Below, one piece after another: positions 42,897 to 50,640 of a stretch of DNA of 50,640 nt. A program made the translations under genes and the position numbers. Position 1 is the stretch's first letter; each line of letters begins with the position of its first letter. This stretch comes from Desulfohalobiaceae bacterium. Lineage in GTDB: Bacteria; Desulfobacterota; Desulfovibrionia; Desulfovibrionales; Desulfothermaceae. The notes beneath the pieces are model-generated. The model was not told the DNA's origin. It saw only the letters and a program-made list of their open reading frames with translations, and searched no databases. The DNA lies in the NCBI GenBank assembly GCA_027013815.1, contig JALWFY010000057.1, positions 1 to 50,640 on the forward strand, in the 5' to 3' direction.

Positions 42897-43175
42897 TTTC
42901 ATCCAATATGTCCTATACCTTGAGTCCCAGATATTTTCTCTTTTTATCAAATAAGATATTAAATATCTTGCAGTTTTTTCAAGATCCTCTTCCACATAAA
43001 ATCTCGTACCTATCAGTTTTTCTAGGCTATTTGTTAACAATTTCACTATATTATCACTTCCAGATACATATGGCTGACCAATATGGCACCCACCCATACA
43101 AACAGCCCATGTACCTATTGATACTGCCTTTTCAGTTATAAATTCAGGAGCAGAGGCAGCCACTGGTAGATATTT
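42891..43175 (-). pseudogene. cooS: C-terminal remnant of carbon monoxide dehydrogenase catalytic subunit
   Basis: A 90-odd-codon frame with the end of a CooS-type nickel CO dehydrogenase: LPVAASAPEF, TEKAVSIGTWAV, HIGQPYVSGSDNIVKLLT, then FYVEEDLEKTARYLISYL. Intact CooS is over 600 residues. Here a TGA closes the frame five codons before the usable GTG, and no further CooS sequence appears in any frame up to the gene at 43270. The fragment lies upstream of sat on the same strand. It seems to be the scar of a deleted gene, now mostly serving as DNA around the sat promoter. It could also be another member of the CODH/hybrid-cluster family. Confidence 0.65.
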
Positions 43176-43269
43176 TCAAATAAATTTCTCAAGTAAAGGT
43201 TACCTCTATAAAAGTTGACTTTTTAAAATTTTTTTTGATAGCTTGGGAAAAAAATAAGGAGTTTATCTT

Positions 43270-43617
43270 ATGAAAAAACAAAAGGCCCTTGTAATTAGCG
43301 AAGACACCTTAAGGAAAAATTTTTTAAATCAAGAATTAGAAAAAGCAGGATTCTATCCTATAACTTATCCCAATATATATGCCTATAGAAAGGCACTTGA
43401 ATTAGAAGAAATAAAAATCATTGTAGCAGACCTCTCAATACCACTTGAGCCCAAGATCGATATTATAATCAAAGGAGCAAAAAAAATACCCTCACCCTCA
43501 TTGATTACCATTGGGAAACGAGAATATATAACCCAATCAAAGGTATTTGATAACTACCCCATGGTAATATGTCTAAATAATATTCAGGAGTTCCCAGATA
43601 CATTAGACCAATTATAA
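43270..43617 (+). CDS. Receiver-like small protein
   Basis: A 115-aa protein with the size and strand order of a CheY-type receiver. It has KALVISEDTLRKNFLNQELE at the start, IIVADLS with an aspartate at the phosphorylation position, and SLITIGKREY with the conserved lysine position. The acidic pocket near the N-terminus is SED rather than DD, so phosphorylation is uncertain. An AGGAG site lies nine bases before the ATG. There is no kinase or output domain nearby. It may be a stand-alone or degenerate receiver; the assignment is tentative. Confidence 0.55.
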   Translation: MKKQKALVISEDTLRKNFLNQELEKAGFYPITYPNIYAYRKALELEEIKIIVADLSIPLEPKIDIIIKGAKKIPSPSLITIGKREYITQSKVFDNYPMVICLNNIQEFPDTLDQL

Positions 43618-43865
43618 CGGGTTAATTAATCTTATAAATTCAAGTTATTATAACTTTCCCTATATCTCTTGAGCTGAAACCAGAGAAACTCCTCTAATTT
43701 TTACCAGTCCTTTTCAAAAAAATTTCAGCCCACTAGGGGGGGTAAGACTGATTTATTATTTTCTTAAATAAAAAGTGAGTTAATAAATTAAATGTTTACT
43801 TTTTAAGCCAACTACCTTACAAAAATTCCTGCACAAAAAAATCACAAAAAGGGGTAATATATCGT
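43618..43865. other. Spacer with a dyad upstream of the PurD-like gene
   Basis: A 248-base AT-rich spacer. GCTGAAA (43673-43679) can pair with TTTCAGC (43723-43729), enclosing a smaller AGAG/CTCT hairpin. No known riboswitch was recognised. No clear promoter was found. Confidence 0.25.
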
Positions 43866-45386
43866 ATGGAGCCAAAGAAAAAGATAGGTTTTGCAGGCAC
43901 AGATGGCAGGACTTTTTTATCTGCATTTACTGTTTCCACAGCAATAAGTGAGTACCATAAACAGGATTATTTAGGGGTAGTGATCAGGGGAACCAGTTCT
44001 ATGCCTGAGTTTGCCAAACGTATGAATTGGCCTATTGAATTCATTCCAACCAAAGACAACACTGTTGATTCATATGCACAGGCAATTGTATCTGGCATTG
44101 AACAAGACAAACTAGACTTTGTCATACCCCTTCCAGAGGCACTATTATTTGATGGTTTAGTTGACTTATTAATTAGTAAAGGGTTTGGGGATAAAATTGC
44201 AGGACTTACAAAAGAATTTGCCTTTTTAGAAGGAGACAAGGCTAGGTGTAAGGAGGTATGTAAACAAGCTGGCATACCAGTAGCTGACAAATGGAAAATA
44301 GTAGATGCAAAATCATATAAAGATGTACTAGATACCTGCCTTGAATATATCCACCAGTTTGGGGGAGCAGTATTAAAATATCCTTACAGTGCAGGAGGGA
44401 AAGGGGCTAGGATAATCTTAAATACTTGGGAAATCAATGAAGTCTATTCTACCTTGATGAATGATTACAAAAAATCATATAAGGCCTTATTCAAAAATAA
44501 ACCTTGGCCATTGCTCATAGAATCCAGGATGTCTGGGGTTGAAATCAGCTTTACAATTTTAGTAGATAAAAAAGGAAATCATGTGATACTACCAACTGCA
44601 ATGGACTATCCTGAGAGGTTTGAAGGCACAGCAGACAAGAAAAATCCAATTACTGGAGGAATGGGGGCAATATCTCCACACCCTTTTGAGACCCCAGAGT
44701 TAATTTCCCTAGTAGAAGATACCATTGCAAACCCTATTATAAAATATCTCAAAGAAAACGGTGGGCTCAGGCCTTGTGTGTTATATCCTGGTTGTTTTGT
44801 ATCCTTTAAGCTGAGCCCCACAGGGGAATTAATTCCCACAAAAATCAGGGTTTGTGAGATAAATATAAGACCAGGAGAACCTGAATTCCAGGCAGTGGTT
44901 AAAAGGATCAGGAACTTAGGACATATTATAGAAGGGATGTTTACTGGAGAGTTAGACCAGATAAAACCAGAGGTAAGACAAGACCAAATATGTCTTTGCA
45001 TGGCCTTAGTAACTGGTCCAGGGGGACCGGATGGACAAAAGGGATATCCTTGGAGCGTCACAAAATTTGAACCACTTGAGATTGACATAGACTATTTTAA
45101 GAAAAAAGGTATCCAACTCATACCTTCTGGAATGGGATATTCTGAAGAAAAAGGATTCTTCTCCGATGGTACCAGGATTATCTATATGGTCTGTAATGGA
45201 CAGGTAAAGGAGAATTTAAGTCCTGCACAGATAGCTGAGCGCCTAAGAAATAAGTTGATAAATGCATATGAAATGGGCAAGGTCAGGGTAATCCCAAGGG
45301 AAGATCCCAAGGGGAATAGATTAGATCTAAGAAAAGATATTGGTATCCACTATACTATTGCTGAAAGATTAGGGCTTCAAAAATAA
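43866..45386 (+). CDS. PurD-like ATP-grasp ligase
   Basis: A 506-aa ATP-grasp protein. The central and C-terminal parts resemble phosphoribosylamine-glycine ligase (PurD): the nucleotide loop YPYSAGGKGARI, then LLIESRMSGVEISFTILV, NPITGGMGAISPHPF and CEINIRPGEPEFQAV. The N-terminus (KKKIGFAGTDGRTFLSAFTVST) lacks the usual PurD opening GxGGREHA, and the protein is about 80 residues longer than PurD. It may be a divergent PurD or an enzyme with a different acceptor. It has a GGGG site upstream and ends at a strong terminator as a single-gene unit. Confidence 0.75.
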   Translation: MEPKKKIGFAGTDGRTFLSAFTVSTAISEYHKQDYLGVVIRGTSSMPEFAKRMNWPIEFIPTKDNTVDSYAQAIVSGIEQDKLDFVIPLPEALLFDGLVDLLISKGFGDKIAGLTKEFAFLEGDKARCKEVCKQAGIPVADKWKIVDAKSYKDVLDTCLEYIHQFGGAVLKYPYSAGGKGARIILNTWEINEVYSTLMNDYKKSYKALFKNKPWPLLIESRMSGVEISFTILVDKKGNHVILPTAMDYPERFEGTADKKNPITGGMGAISPHPFETPELISLVEDTIANPIIKYLKENGGLRPCVLYPGCFVSFKLSPTGELIPTKIRVCEINIRPGEPEFQAVVKRIRNLGHIIEGMFTGELDQIKPEVRQDQICLCMALVTGPGGPDGQKGYPWSVTKFEPLEIDIDYFKKKGIQLIPSGMGYSEEKGFFSDGTRIIYMVCNGQVKENLSPAQIAERLRNKLINAYEMGKVRVIPREDPKGNRLDLRKDIGIHYTIAERLGLQK

Positions 45387-45400
45387 GTGAATTTAGCCAT

Positions 45401-45429
45401 AGGGGCACCCATAGGAGTGCCCCTTTTAT
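45401..45429 (+). terminator. Terminator of the PurD-like gene
   Basis: AGGGGCAC and GTGCCCCT form an 8-bp stem with an eight-base loop followed by TTTATT on the plus strand, 15 bases past the stop. Confidence 0.88.
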
Positions 45430-45431
45430 TG

Positions 45432-46304
45432 TTACAAAAATTTCACGCTGAATTTCTTCAAAAAACAACAGGGGTTATAAGACATCTTTGCCCGCCTGAG
45501 CCCTTTATCTCCTAAGTCCTGTTCCCTATTTACAAACTTAAATCTTTTTGCGCACTCCAATAAAAATATCTTGTTTATGGCTTGATACACCCCCTTATAC
45601 GTGGGACATCCCTTTTCAAAATGTATAACCAAACTCTGAGAATCCAAAGGTTCTGCAATGGTATATGCTATTAAGTTGCCATCTACCACCAACCCTCCAC
45701 CTAACACACCCTCTAGAGAATCCCATTTTTCCAAGACCTTTAAAATAACCTTGTTCTCTTTAATCAATATTTCCTTGTCATCACAATCCTTATAATAGCA
45801 CCAGTCCACCTGAAAATTTTCTGCCTCATTTATCCAGTCCTCTTTTAGTTCAACAAATTGATATTTATATTTTTTTTCAAACTGAGAAAACAAATTCTTT
45901 TTTTTATGAAATCGATTACCCTTTAGGTCGATGAGTTCTTGTACAAGGTAGAGATAGTCCCATTGATCCCTATCTTCTGAGATTTCTGATATACGGTGAA
46001 AATATTTTTTCCATTCATTTACAAGGATCTCTGGGACCCTGATAAAGGTATTTCCTCTTAAAATATCAGTATATTCTAGCCAATCAATCTGTTTCCAATT
46101 ACCAATAGGGGCCCAAAAGACATCATAGGGGATAGTTTGCCTTATCCAAAACAGATTTTTAGTCCGCGCAATCTTCAACCCATATAATTCCTGCCAACCC
46201 CAGACATTTATAAAAGAATAGTCAGAACATATTTGAGCACATTGGTTCAAAATTCTTCTGTACTCCTTTTGTTCTCCCAGTTCAATTGGTCTAAATTCTA
46301 ACAC
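45432..46304 (-). CDS. DUF2156-domain protein
   Basis: A 290-aa protein of the DUF2156 type, related to the acyltransferase-like domain of phosphatidylglycerol lysyltransferases. It shows SDYSFINVWGW near the start, GVLGGGLVVDGNLIAYTIAEPL in the middle and INREQDLGDKGLRRAKMSY-like residues (VNREQDLGDKGLRRAK) near the end. It is probably an aminoacyl or acyl transferase of unknown acceptor. The start is a GTG directly after the MATE gene stop, with GGGAGGTGG inside the end of the MATE gene, so translation is coupled. Confidence 0.85.
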   Translation of the reverse strand: MLEFRPIELGEQKEYRRILNQCAQICSDYSFINVWGWQELYGLKIARTKNLFWIRQTIPYDVFWAPIGNWKQIDWLEYTDILRGNTFIRVPEILVNEWKKYFHRISEISEDRDQWDYLYLVQELIDLKGNRFHKKKNLFSQFEKKYKYQFVELKEDWINEAENFQVDWCYYKDCDDKEILIKENKVILKVLEKWDSLEGVLGGGLVVDGNLIAYTIAEPLDSQSLVIHFEKGCPTYKGVYQAINKIFLLECAKRFKFVNREQDLGDKGLRRAKMSYNPCCFLKKFSVKFL

Positions 46305-47666
46305 TCAAACCACCTCCCTTTTCATAGAATACTTCCTCCATTTATTACTAAAAAATAGGATACTCATTATAATAGCCTGTATTACCTGGGATACAAGCAT
46401 GGATATCCAAATCCCTGTTGGGTCTTGCAATATCAGATGACCTAAAAAATAGGCCAATGGCACCCTAAACAACCAAACACTCCCTCCAACACTTAACATA
46501 TTAAATTTTGTGGCACCTGCCCCCACAAAGGTCCCACCTAAGATCATTGCACTTGCGGTAAACGGTATAGCAGCCAAATTGTATCTTAGATAATTCACTA
46601 TCTCCCCTTGGACTAAAATCTCTTTACTGAGTATTTTAGATACATCACCTAAAAAGAACCATAATACAAGACCCATTAAACTAATTGTACTAACACCCAA
46701 AATCCATGTCTTGGTTGCAACATTCCTGGCATATTTAAAATCTCCTTCACCTAAAAAATGTCCAACAAGAATGGATGCAGTCATATTAAAGGCAAAGGCA
46801 GGCAAAAACAAAATAGATTCCACCCTAACCCCTGCGGTAAATGCAGCAAGGGCCACAATATTCTTTCTAGGGAGGCTTGCTGTTATTGAAAAAAGTACTA
46901 CATATGCAAGATTCCACAGAAGCTGATTTAGACCAATAGGCCAACTCACCTTCCAGAGATAGGGAAAAAATTTCTTTACCCACTTAAAGGAAGGGATGTA
47001 CTTAACTAACAGCCATCTGTCCTTTGAAAGTACTATTATATTCACAAGAAACCCAGCAGACACAGAAAAAAAAGTGGCCCATGGAAGGCCCTTAAAGCCC
47101 AATTTTGGGAATATCCAATATCCAAAACAAAGGCAAAAATTTAATATGCCATTCAAAATAGTCACAGTCATTATGCTAAAAAGTGGGATATATACCTTTT
47201 TTCTGGCCCTAAAAATAGCATTTGTCACTATAAATAAATAATATACAGGGACAAGAATCACATATACTTTGAGAAAATAACTGGTTATATAATATATTTC
47301 TTTAGGGGTCTTTAACACATGGACCAATTGCTCCCTAAAAAATAGGCCAAATGTACATAATATTAATCCGCTAATTAATCCAACCTCCATACACACACAG
47401 GCAAACCTCTTGGCCCTATTCTCACGTCCAGCCCCTATTGACTGGCTAATCGTTGAAACGGCACCATTTGCAAAGGATATGGCCACTATTAATAAAAAAA
47501 ACAGTATTTGTGTAACTATACCAAGGGATGCCTGGACCTTTGAATTTAACAATCCTGCCACATACACGTCTAAAAAGCCTATCCAAAAATGGAAAAACAT
47601 CATTAAAAACTGCGGCCAGGTCAATAAAATAATGGCCTTGTATGGAGAATTCTTATCTATATTCAT
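46305..47666 (-). CDS. MATE-family efflux transporter
   Basis: A 453-aa inner-membrane protein with twelve hydrophobic segments. It has the MATE layout: two repeats, each with an early SxSxxxxGAGRENRAK-type loop (ISQSIGAGREN) and the second-half equivalent (SILVGHFLGEGDFKYA). Such proteins export organic cations or drugs using sodium or proton gradients. The substrate is unknown. It is co-transcribed with the DUF2156 gene, with no gap. No good ribosome site was seen before the ATG, so the exact start is less sure. Confidence 0.9.
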   Translation of the reverse strand: MNIDKNSPYKAIILLTWPQFLMMFFHFWIGFLDVYVAGLLNSKVQASLGIVTQILFFLLIVAISFANGAVSTISQSIGAGRENRAKRFACVCMEVGLISGLILCTFGLFFREQLVHVLKTPKEIYYITSYFLKVYVILVPVYYLFIVTNAIFRARKKVYIPLFSIMTVTILNGILNFCLCFGYWIFPKLGFKGLPWATFFSVSAGFLVNIIVLSKDRWLLVKYIPSFKWVKKFFPYLWKVSWPIGLNQLLWNLAYVVLFSITASLPRKNIVALAAFTAGVRVESILFLPAFAFNMTASILVGHFLGEGDFKYARNVATKTWILGVSTISLMGLVLWFFLGDVSKILSKEILVQGEIVNYLRYNLAAIPFTASAMILGGTFVGAGATKFNMLSVGGSVWLFRVPLAYFLGHLILQDPTGIWISMLVSQVIQAIIMSILFFSNKWRKYSMKREVV

Positions 47667-47747
47667 ATAATTGGGATTAAAAAGATAACCAGGGAAAAAT
47701 TTTAAAATAATCTGATAGAAAAACAGGACCTAATGGGGTAGGGGAAA

Positions 47748-48815
47748 TTATTCTAGACCTGCTTTTTCATACCCAAACTGCATCAAGTACATATCTGCTA
47801 TTACAAGGGATACCATTGCCTTGACTACTGGTACTATCCTAGGGATTGCACAAACATCATGTCTTCCTTTTATCTCTAACGACACTTCCTGCCCCTTATT
47901 ATTGATGGTCTTTTGAGGGATAGAAATAGAAGGTATAGGTTTTACTACTGCCCTGACTATTATTGGCTGACCATTGGAAATACCCCCAAGTATACCACCT
48001 GCATGATTGGATTCAAATCCATCTTTGGTAATAGGATCATTATTTTGGCTCCCTAAGAGCTGGGCAGTTTCAAATCCTGCACCAATCTCCACTGCCTTTA
48101 CAGCACCAATACCCATAACTGCATAGGCAAGTCTTGCATCTAATTTATCAAAAACTGGTTCTCCAAGGCCAGGGGGGACCCCATGGACCTGCACCTCTAC
48201 TATACCCCCAATGGAATCTCCCAGTTTTTTCACCTCTTCCACTCGTTCTGTCCAGAGGTCGATTACTGAAGGATCTGGAGCAAAAAATGGCAGTTCTTCA
48301 GCAGACTGGGGCGATATCACTTCTGCGGAAATCCCACCCATTTCTTTGGTATATGCAAAAAATTTGATGCCTTTAAGGGACAAAAATTTCTGGGCCACAG
48401 CTCCACCTACTACCCTAGACACTGTTTCTCTACCAGAGGCCCTACCTCCACCCCTATAATCTCTAATCCCATATTTTGCTTCATAGGTAAAATCTGCATG
48501 ACCAGGACGATATATATCCTTAATATGGCTATAGTCCCTTGGCCGATGGTCTTCATTTTTTATAAAAAAACCTATTGGAGTCCCTGTGGTATATCCTTCA
48601 AATATCCCAGATAATATCTCTACCTTATCCTTTTCAGACCTTGCAGTACTCCCAATCTTCTTACCTGGCCGCCTCTTGTTGAGTTCCAATTGTATATCTT
48701 CTTCTGACAAGGGTAACCCAGGAGGGCAACCATCTATAACCCCTCCAAGACCTATTCCATGGGATTCACCAAATGTTGTCAATCTAAATATTCTACCAAA
48801 GGTATTTCCTGACAT
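47748..48815 (-). CDS. aroC: Chorismate synthase
   Basis: About 355 aa. It makes chorismate from 5-enolpyruvylshikimate-3-phosphate using reduced FMN, the last shared step to aromatic amino acids. Family signatures are present: TTFGESHG at the start, RPGHADFTYEAKYG, RGGGRASGRETVSRV, and SNHAGGILGGISNGQ. The start was set at the ATG 48815 with GAGG eight bases upstream. An in-frame upstream start would run into the trmH-like gene. It is the third gene in a metG, trmH-like, aroC unit. Confidence 0.97.
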   Translation of the reverse strand: MSGNTFGRIFRLTTFGESHGIGLGGVIDGCPPGLPLSEEDIQLELNKRRPGKKIGSTARSEKDKVEILSGIFEGYTTGTPIGFFIKNEDHRPRDYSHIKDIYRPGHADFTYEAKYGIRDYRGGGRASGRETVSRVVGGAVAQKFLSLKGIKFFAYTKEMGGISAEVISPQSAEELPFFAPDPSVIDLWTERVEEVKKLGDSIGGIVEVQVHGVPPGLGEPVFDKLDARLAYAVMGIGAVKAVEIGAGFETAQLLGSQNNDPITKDGFESNHAGGILGGISNGQPIIVRAVVKPIPSISIPQKTINNKGQEVSLEIKGRHDVCAIPRIVPVVKAMVSLVIADMYLMQFGYEKAGLE

Positions 48816-48825
48816 CTTTACATCC

Positions 48826-49413
48826 TCACTTATTACACCAGAGTTCAATTAAATTATTTAACTCATCTTGGGTAAAACTAGGTTGATCATACATGCCTTT
48901 TAAACTCCTCTGTCTCCAACTTTCATACAATATAATTGCAGCAGCCACAGACACATTAAAGCTCTCTACCATGCCATGCATGGGTATATATAATTCATCA
49001 TCAACTAATTTGGAAAGTTCAGGACTTATTCCCCTGTGTTCATTTCCAAGTATTATTGCACTTGGCAGTGTTAGGTCCCATCTGTCAATGGGCCTAGCCC
49101 TTTCACTAAATCCTGTCCCTATAATCTGAAATCCTTGAGACCTTAAGGCCGATACCATATCTTTAGCATTTGAATGTTTTTCTCTCTCTACCCATTTGAT
49201 TGCAGATGCAGAGCTTTTCCTCCCAAGCTTTGGAAATTCTTCACTGGTATAATATAAATGGATTTTATGTACACCAAAGGCGTCACAACTCCTTAAAATA
49301 GCAGATACATTATGGGGATCATGTATATTGTCAATTACTAAAGTAAGGTCCTTTTGACGCCTTGAAAGCACAGAAATTATCTTTTGCCTCCTCCTAGGTG
49401 TTACCTCTCTCAT
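48826..49413 (-). CDS. TrmH-like tRNA/rRNA 2'-O-methyltransferase
   Basis: A 195-aa SpoU-family methyltransferase with the trefoil-knot motifs: NVSAILRSCDAFGV (motif 1), IILGNEHRGIS (motif 2) and MVESFNVSVAAAIILYE (motif 3). It is closest in feel to TrmH, which methylates G18 of tRNA, and the opening RRQKDLTLVIDNIHDPHN agrees. It is about 30 residues shorter than E. coli TrmH. Its ATG overlaps the metG stop by one base (TAATG), so translation is coupled. Confidence 0.9.
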   Translation of the reverse strand: MREVTPRRRQKIISVLSRRQKDLTLVIDNIHDPHNVSAILRSCDAFGVHKIHLYYTSEEFPKLGRKSSASAIKWVEREKHSNAKDMVSALRSQGFQIIGTGFSERARPIDRWDLTLPSAIILGNEHRGISPELSKLVDDELYIPMHGMVESFNVSVAAAIILYESWRQRSLKGMYDQPSFTQDELNNLIELWCNK

Positions 49414-50640
49414 TAGCTTATCTTACTCCCAGGATGTACATCTTCATCAATGGTTAGTAATTTAACTCCCCCATCCATATGTATTGCTAACACCATTCCT
49501 TCAGATACCTCACCCCTCAACTTTCTGGGCTTTAAATTAGAGACTACAACTACATTCTTCCCCTTCACCTGATCAGGGGTATAATAATTAGCAATACCTG
49601 CTACAATAGATCGAGGTCTGTCCTCTCCAAGGTCCACCTTGAGACAGAGCAGTTTATCTGCATTTGGATGCTTTTTTGCATCTATTATCTTCCCAACCCT
49701 GAGGTCTATCTTTAAAAAGTCATCAAACTCAATAAGATTTTTCTCTTTATCCCCATTCTCTACATTTTTGGATTGGTCTTTGTCTTGTTTCTTCTCTTTA
49801 AATAACTCTTTTCTTGGAAATAGGTTTAATCCCTTGGGCAAGGGTTTAATAAGCTTCCATATATTCCAATCCCCTATCTCATCTTTTAAACATAACCCTT
49901 TAATACCGTGTTCTATCCCAAGATTTAAAAGCATTTTCTCACTCATCCGAGGCATAACAGGCCATAGACAAACAGCTATCTTTCTTAAGGAAATCAGAAC
50001 TACCCACATCACTGTAGCTAGTCTATCCATTTCTTTATTTTTAAAAGTAGTCCAAGGGGCAGATGAATCTATGTATTTATTTACTGCCCTTACAAATACC
50101 ATTAGATTCTCAAGACCATTGGCTGTATCAAACCCATCAAAACAAGACATATATCTTTCAATGGATTCTTTACCCAAATTGATAAGTTCCCTATCTGCAT
50201 CTTCTAATATTAATATATCAGGGAGTACCCCCTTAAAATATTTGGCCACCATTGAAAATGTCCTATTAAATAAATTGCCTATATCATTTGCAAGGTCTGC
50301 ATTAAATCTTTCTATCATGTTTTTTTCTGAAAAATTTCCATCATGTCCAAGGTGCATCTCCCTCATCAAAAAAAATCTAAAGCCATCTACCCCATATTTG
50401 TCCTTTAAAGAAAGGGGATCCACAACATTCCCAAGGCTCTTAGACATCTTTGTCTCATCTACCTTCCAATACCCATGGACCCTGAGTCCTTTATATATGG
50501 GGAGGCCAGCTGTCTTTAACATAGTGGGCCAAAATACTGCATGGGGTTTTAATATGTCCTTGGCAATAATATGATATGCAGGCCAAAATTTCTTAAACTC
50601 CTCACCATCTGGCCAAGAAATAGCACTTAAATAGTTAATT
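49413..50640 (-). CDS. metG: Methionyl-tRNA synthetase, C-terminal part (runs off the window)
   Basis: The frame stays open to the right edge, so the N-terminus is missing. About 409 residues are visible. They begin INYLSAISWPDGEEFKKFWP, then the class I signature TKMSKSLGN, the anticodon-binding helical domain, a lysine/glutamate linker, and a C-terminal tRNA-binding (EMAP-like) domain (DLRVGKIIDAKKHPNADKLL, then SNLKPRKLRGEVSEGM). The internal ATG at 50522 is not the true start. It is the first gene seen of the trmH-like/aroC unit. Confidence 0.96.
   Translation of the reverse strand, partial: INYLSAISWPDGEEFKKFWPAYHIIAKDILKPHAVFWPTMLKTAGLPIYKGLRVHGYWKVDETKMSKSLGNVVDPLSLKDKYGVDGFRFFLMREMHLGHDGNFSEKNMIERFNADLANDIGNLFNRTFSMVAKYFKGVLPDILILEDADRELINLGKESIERYMSCFDGFDTANGLENLMVFVRAVNKYIDSSAPWTTFKNKEMDRLATVMWVVLISLRKIAVCLWPVMPRMSEKMLLNLGIEHGIKGLCLKDEIGDWNIWKLIKPLPKGLNLFPRKELFKEKKQDKDQSKNVENGDKEKNLIEFDDFLKIDLRVGKIIDAKKHPNADKLLCLKVDLGEDRPRSIVAGIANYYTPDQVKGKNVVVVSNLKPRKLRGEVSEGMVLAIHMDGGVKLLTIDEDVHPGSKIS

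Noticed and set aside
49639-50574. 311-codon open frame on the plus strand
   Set aside because: It is antisense to metG, which has clear motifs throughout. A by-product of codon use.
1-50640. CRISPR arrays, insertion sequences, prophage genes and rRNA genes
   Set aside because: No regularly spaced repeats, transposase motifs, phage structural genes or rRNA sequence seen on either strand.

Overview
The window is a low-GC, AT-rich chromosomal segment from a sulfate-reducing bacterium. It carries the complete dissimilatory sulfate-activation and APS-reduction set (sat, aprBA, qmoABC and a QmoD-like gene). Beside it are genes of the siroheme-dependent alternative heme pathway (ahbC, hemB, ahbD and one AhbA/AhbB-type subunit). 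This gene neighbourhood is typical of Desulfovibrionales. The low GC points towards the Desulfonauticus/Desulfothermus type (Desulfohalobiaceae), but that placement is inference.

Region 1 (about 1-17.9 kb) is an exosortase A (XrtA/PEP-CTERM) exopolysaccharide locus. A ten-gene minus-strand operon (12231 down to 2570) encodes, in transcription order, chain-length determinant, tyrosine autokinase, priming sugar transferase, outer-membrane export protein, beta-barrel protein, EpsI, XrtA, polysaccharide deacetylase, PilZ protein and glycosyltransferase. A good sigma-54 promoter candidate lies just upstream. A PEP-CTERM substrate protein (612-1532), also with a sigma-54-like promoter, and a VanZ-like protein lie beyond. 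Divergently on the plus strand are a PilZ/degenerate-kinase protein, the TPR lipoprotein PrsT and an ExeA-like ATPase. The ATPase carries an unexpected half lysozyme domain at its C-terminus. A decayed PEP-CTERM tail lies antisense to the end of the ATPase gene.

Region 2 (17.97-25.8 kb) is a five-gene minus-strand unit: FeeM-type N-acyl amino acid synthase, LolA-like protein, DUF1302-type barrel, MMPL/RND exporter and a ThiF-nitroreductase fusion. It looks like a dedicated system that makes and exports an acylated small molecule. It is the best candidate here for an undescribed system.

Region 3 (26-32.4 kb) holds an unrecognised 159-aa protein and a three-gene unit of zinc-ribbon/Yip1 membrane protein, coiled-coil protein and lipoprotein. 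The heme genes follow.

Region 4 (32.4-42.9 kb, minus strand) is sat, a 118-aa unknown, aprBA, qmoABC and qmoD. Clear hairpin terminators divide it into transcription units. Rex/CRP-like palindromes lie upstream of sat and aprB. A C-terminal fragment of a carbon monoxide dehydrogenase (CooS) gene lies immediately upstream of sat.

Region 5 (43.2-50.6 kb) holds a receiver-like small protein, a PurD-like ATP-grasp enzyme, a DUF2156 protein with a MATE transporter, and housekeeping genes aroC, trmH-like and metG. metG runs off the right edge.
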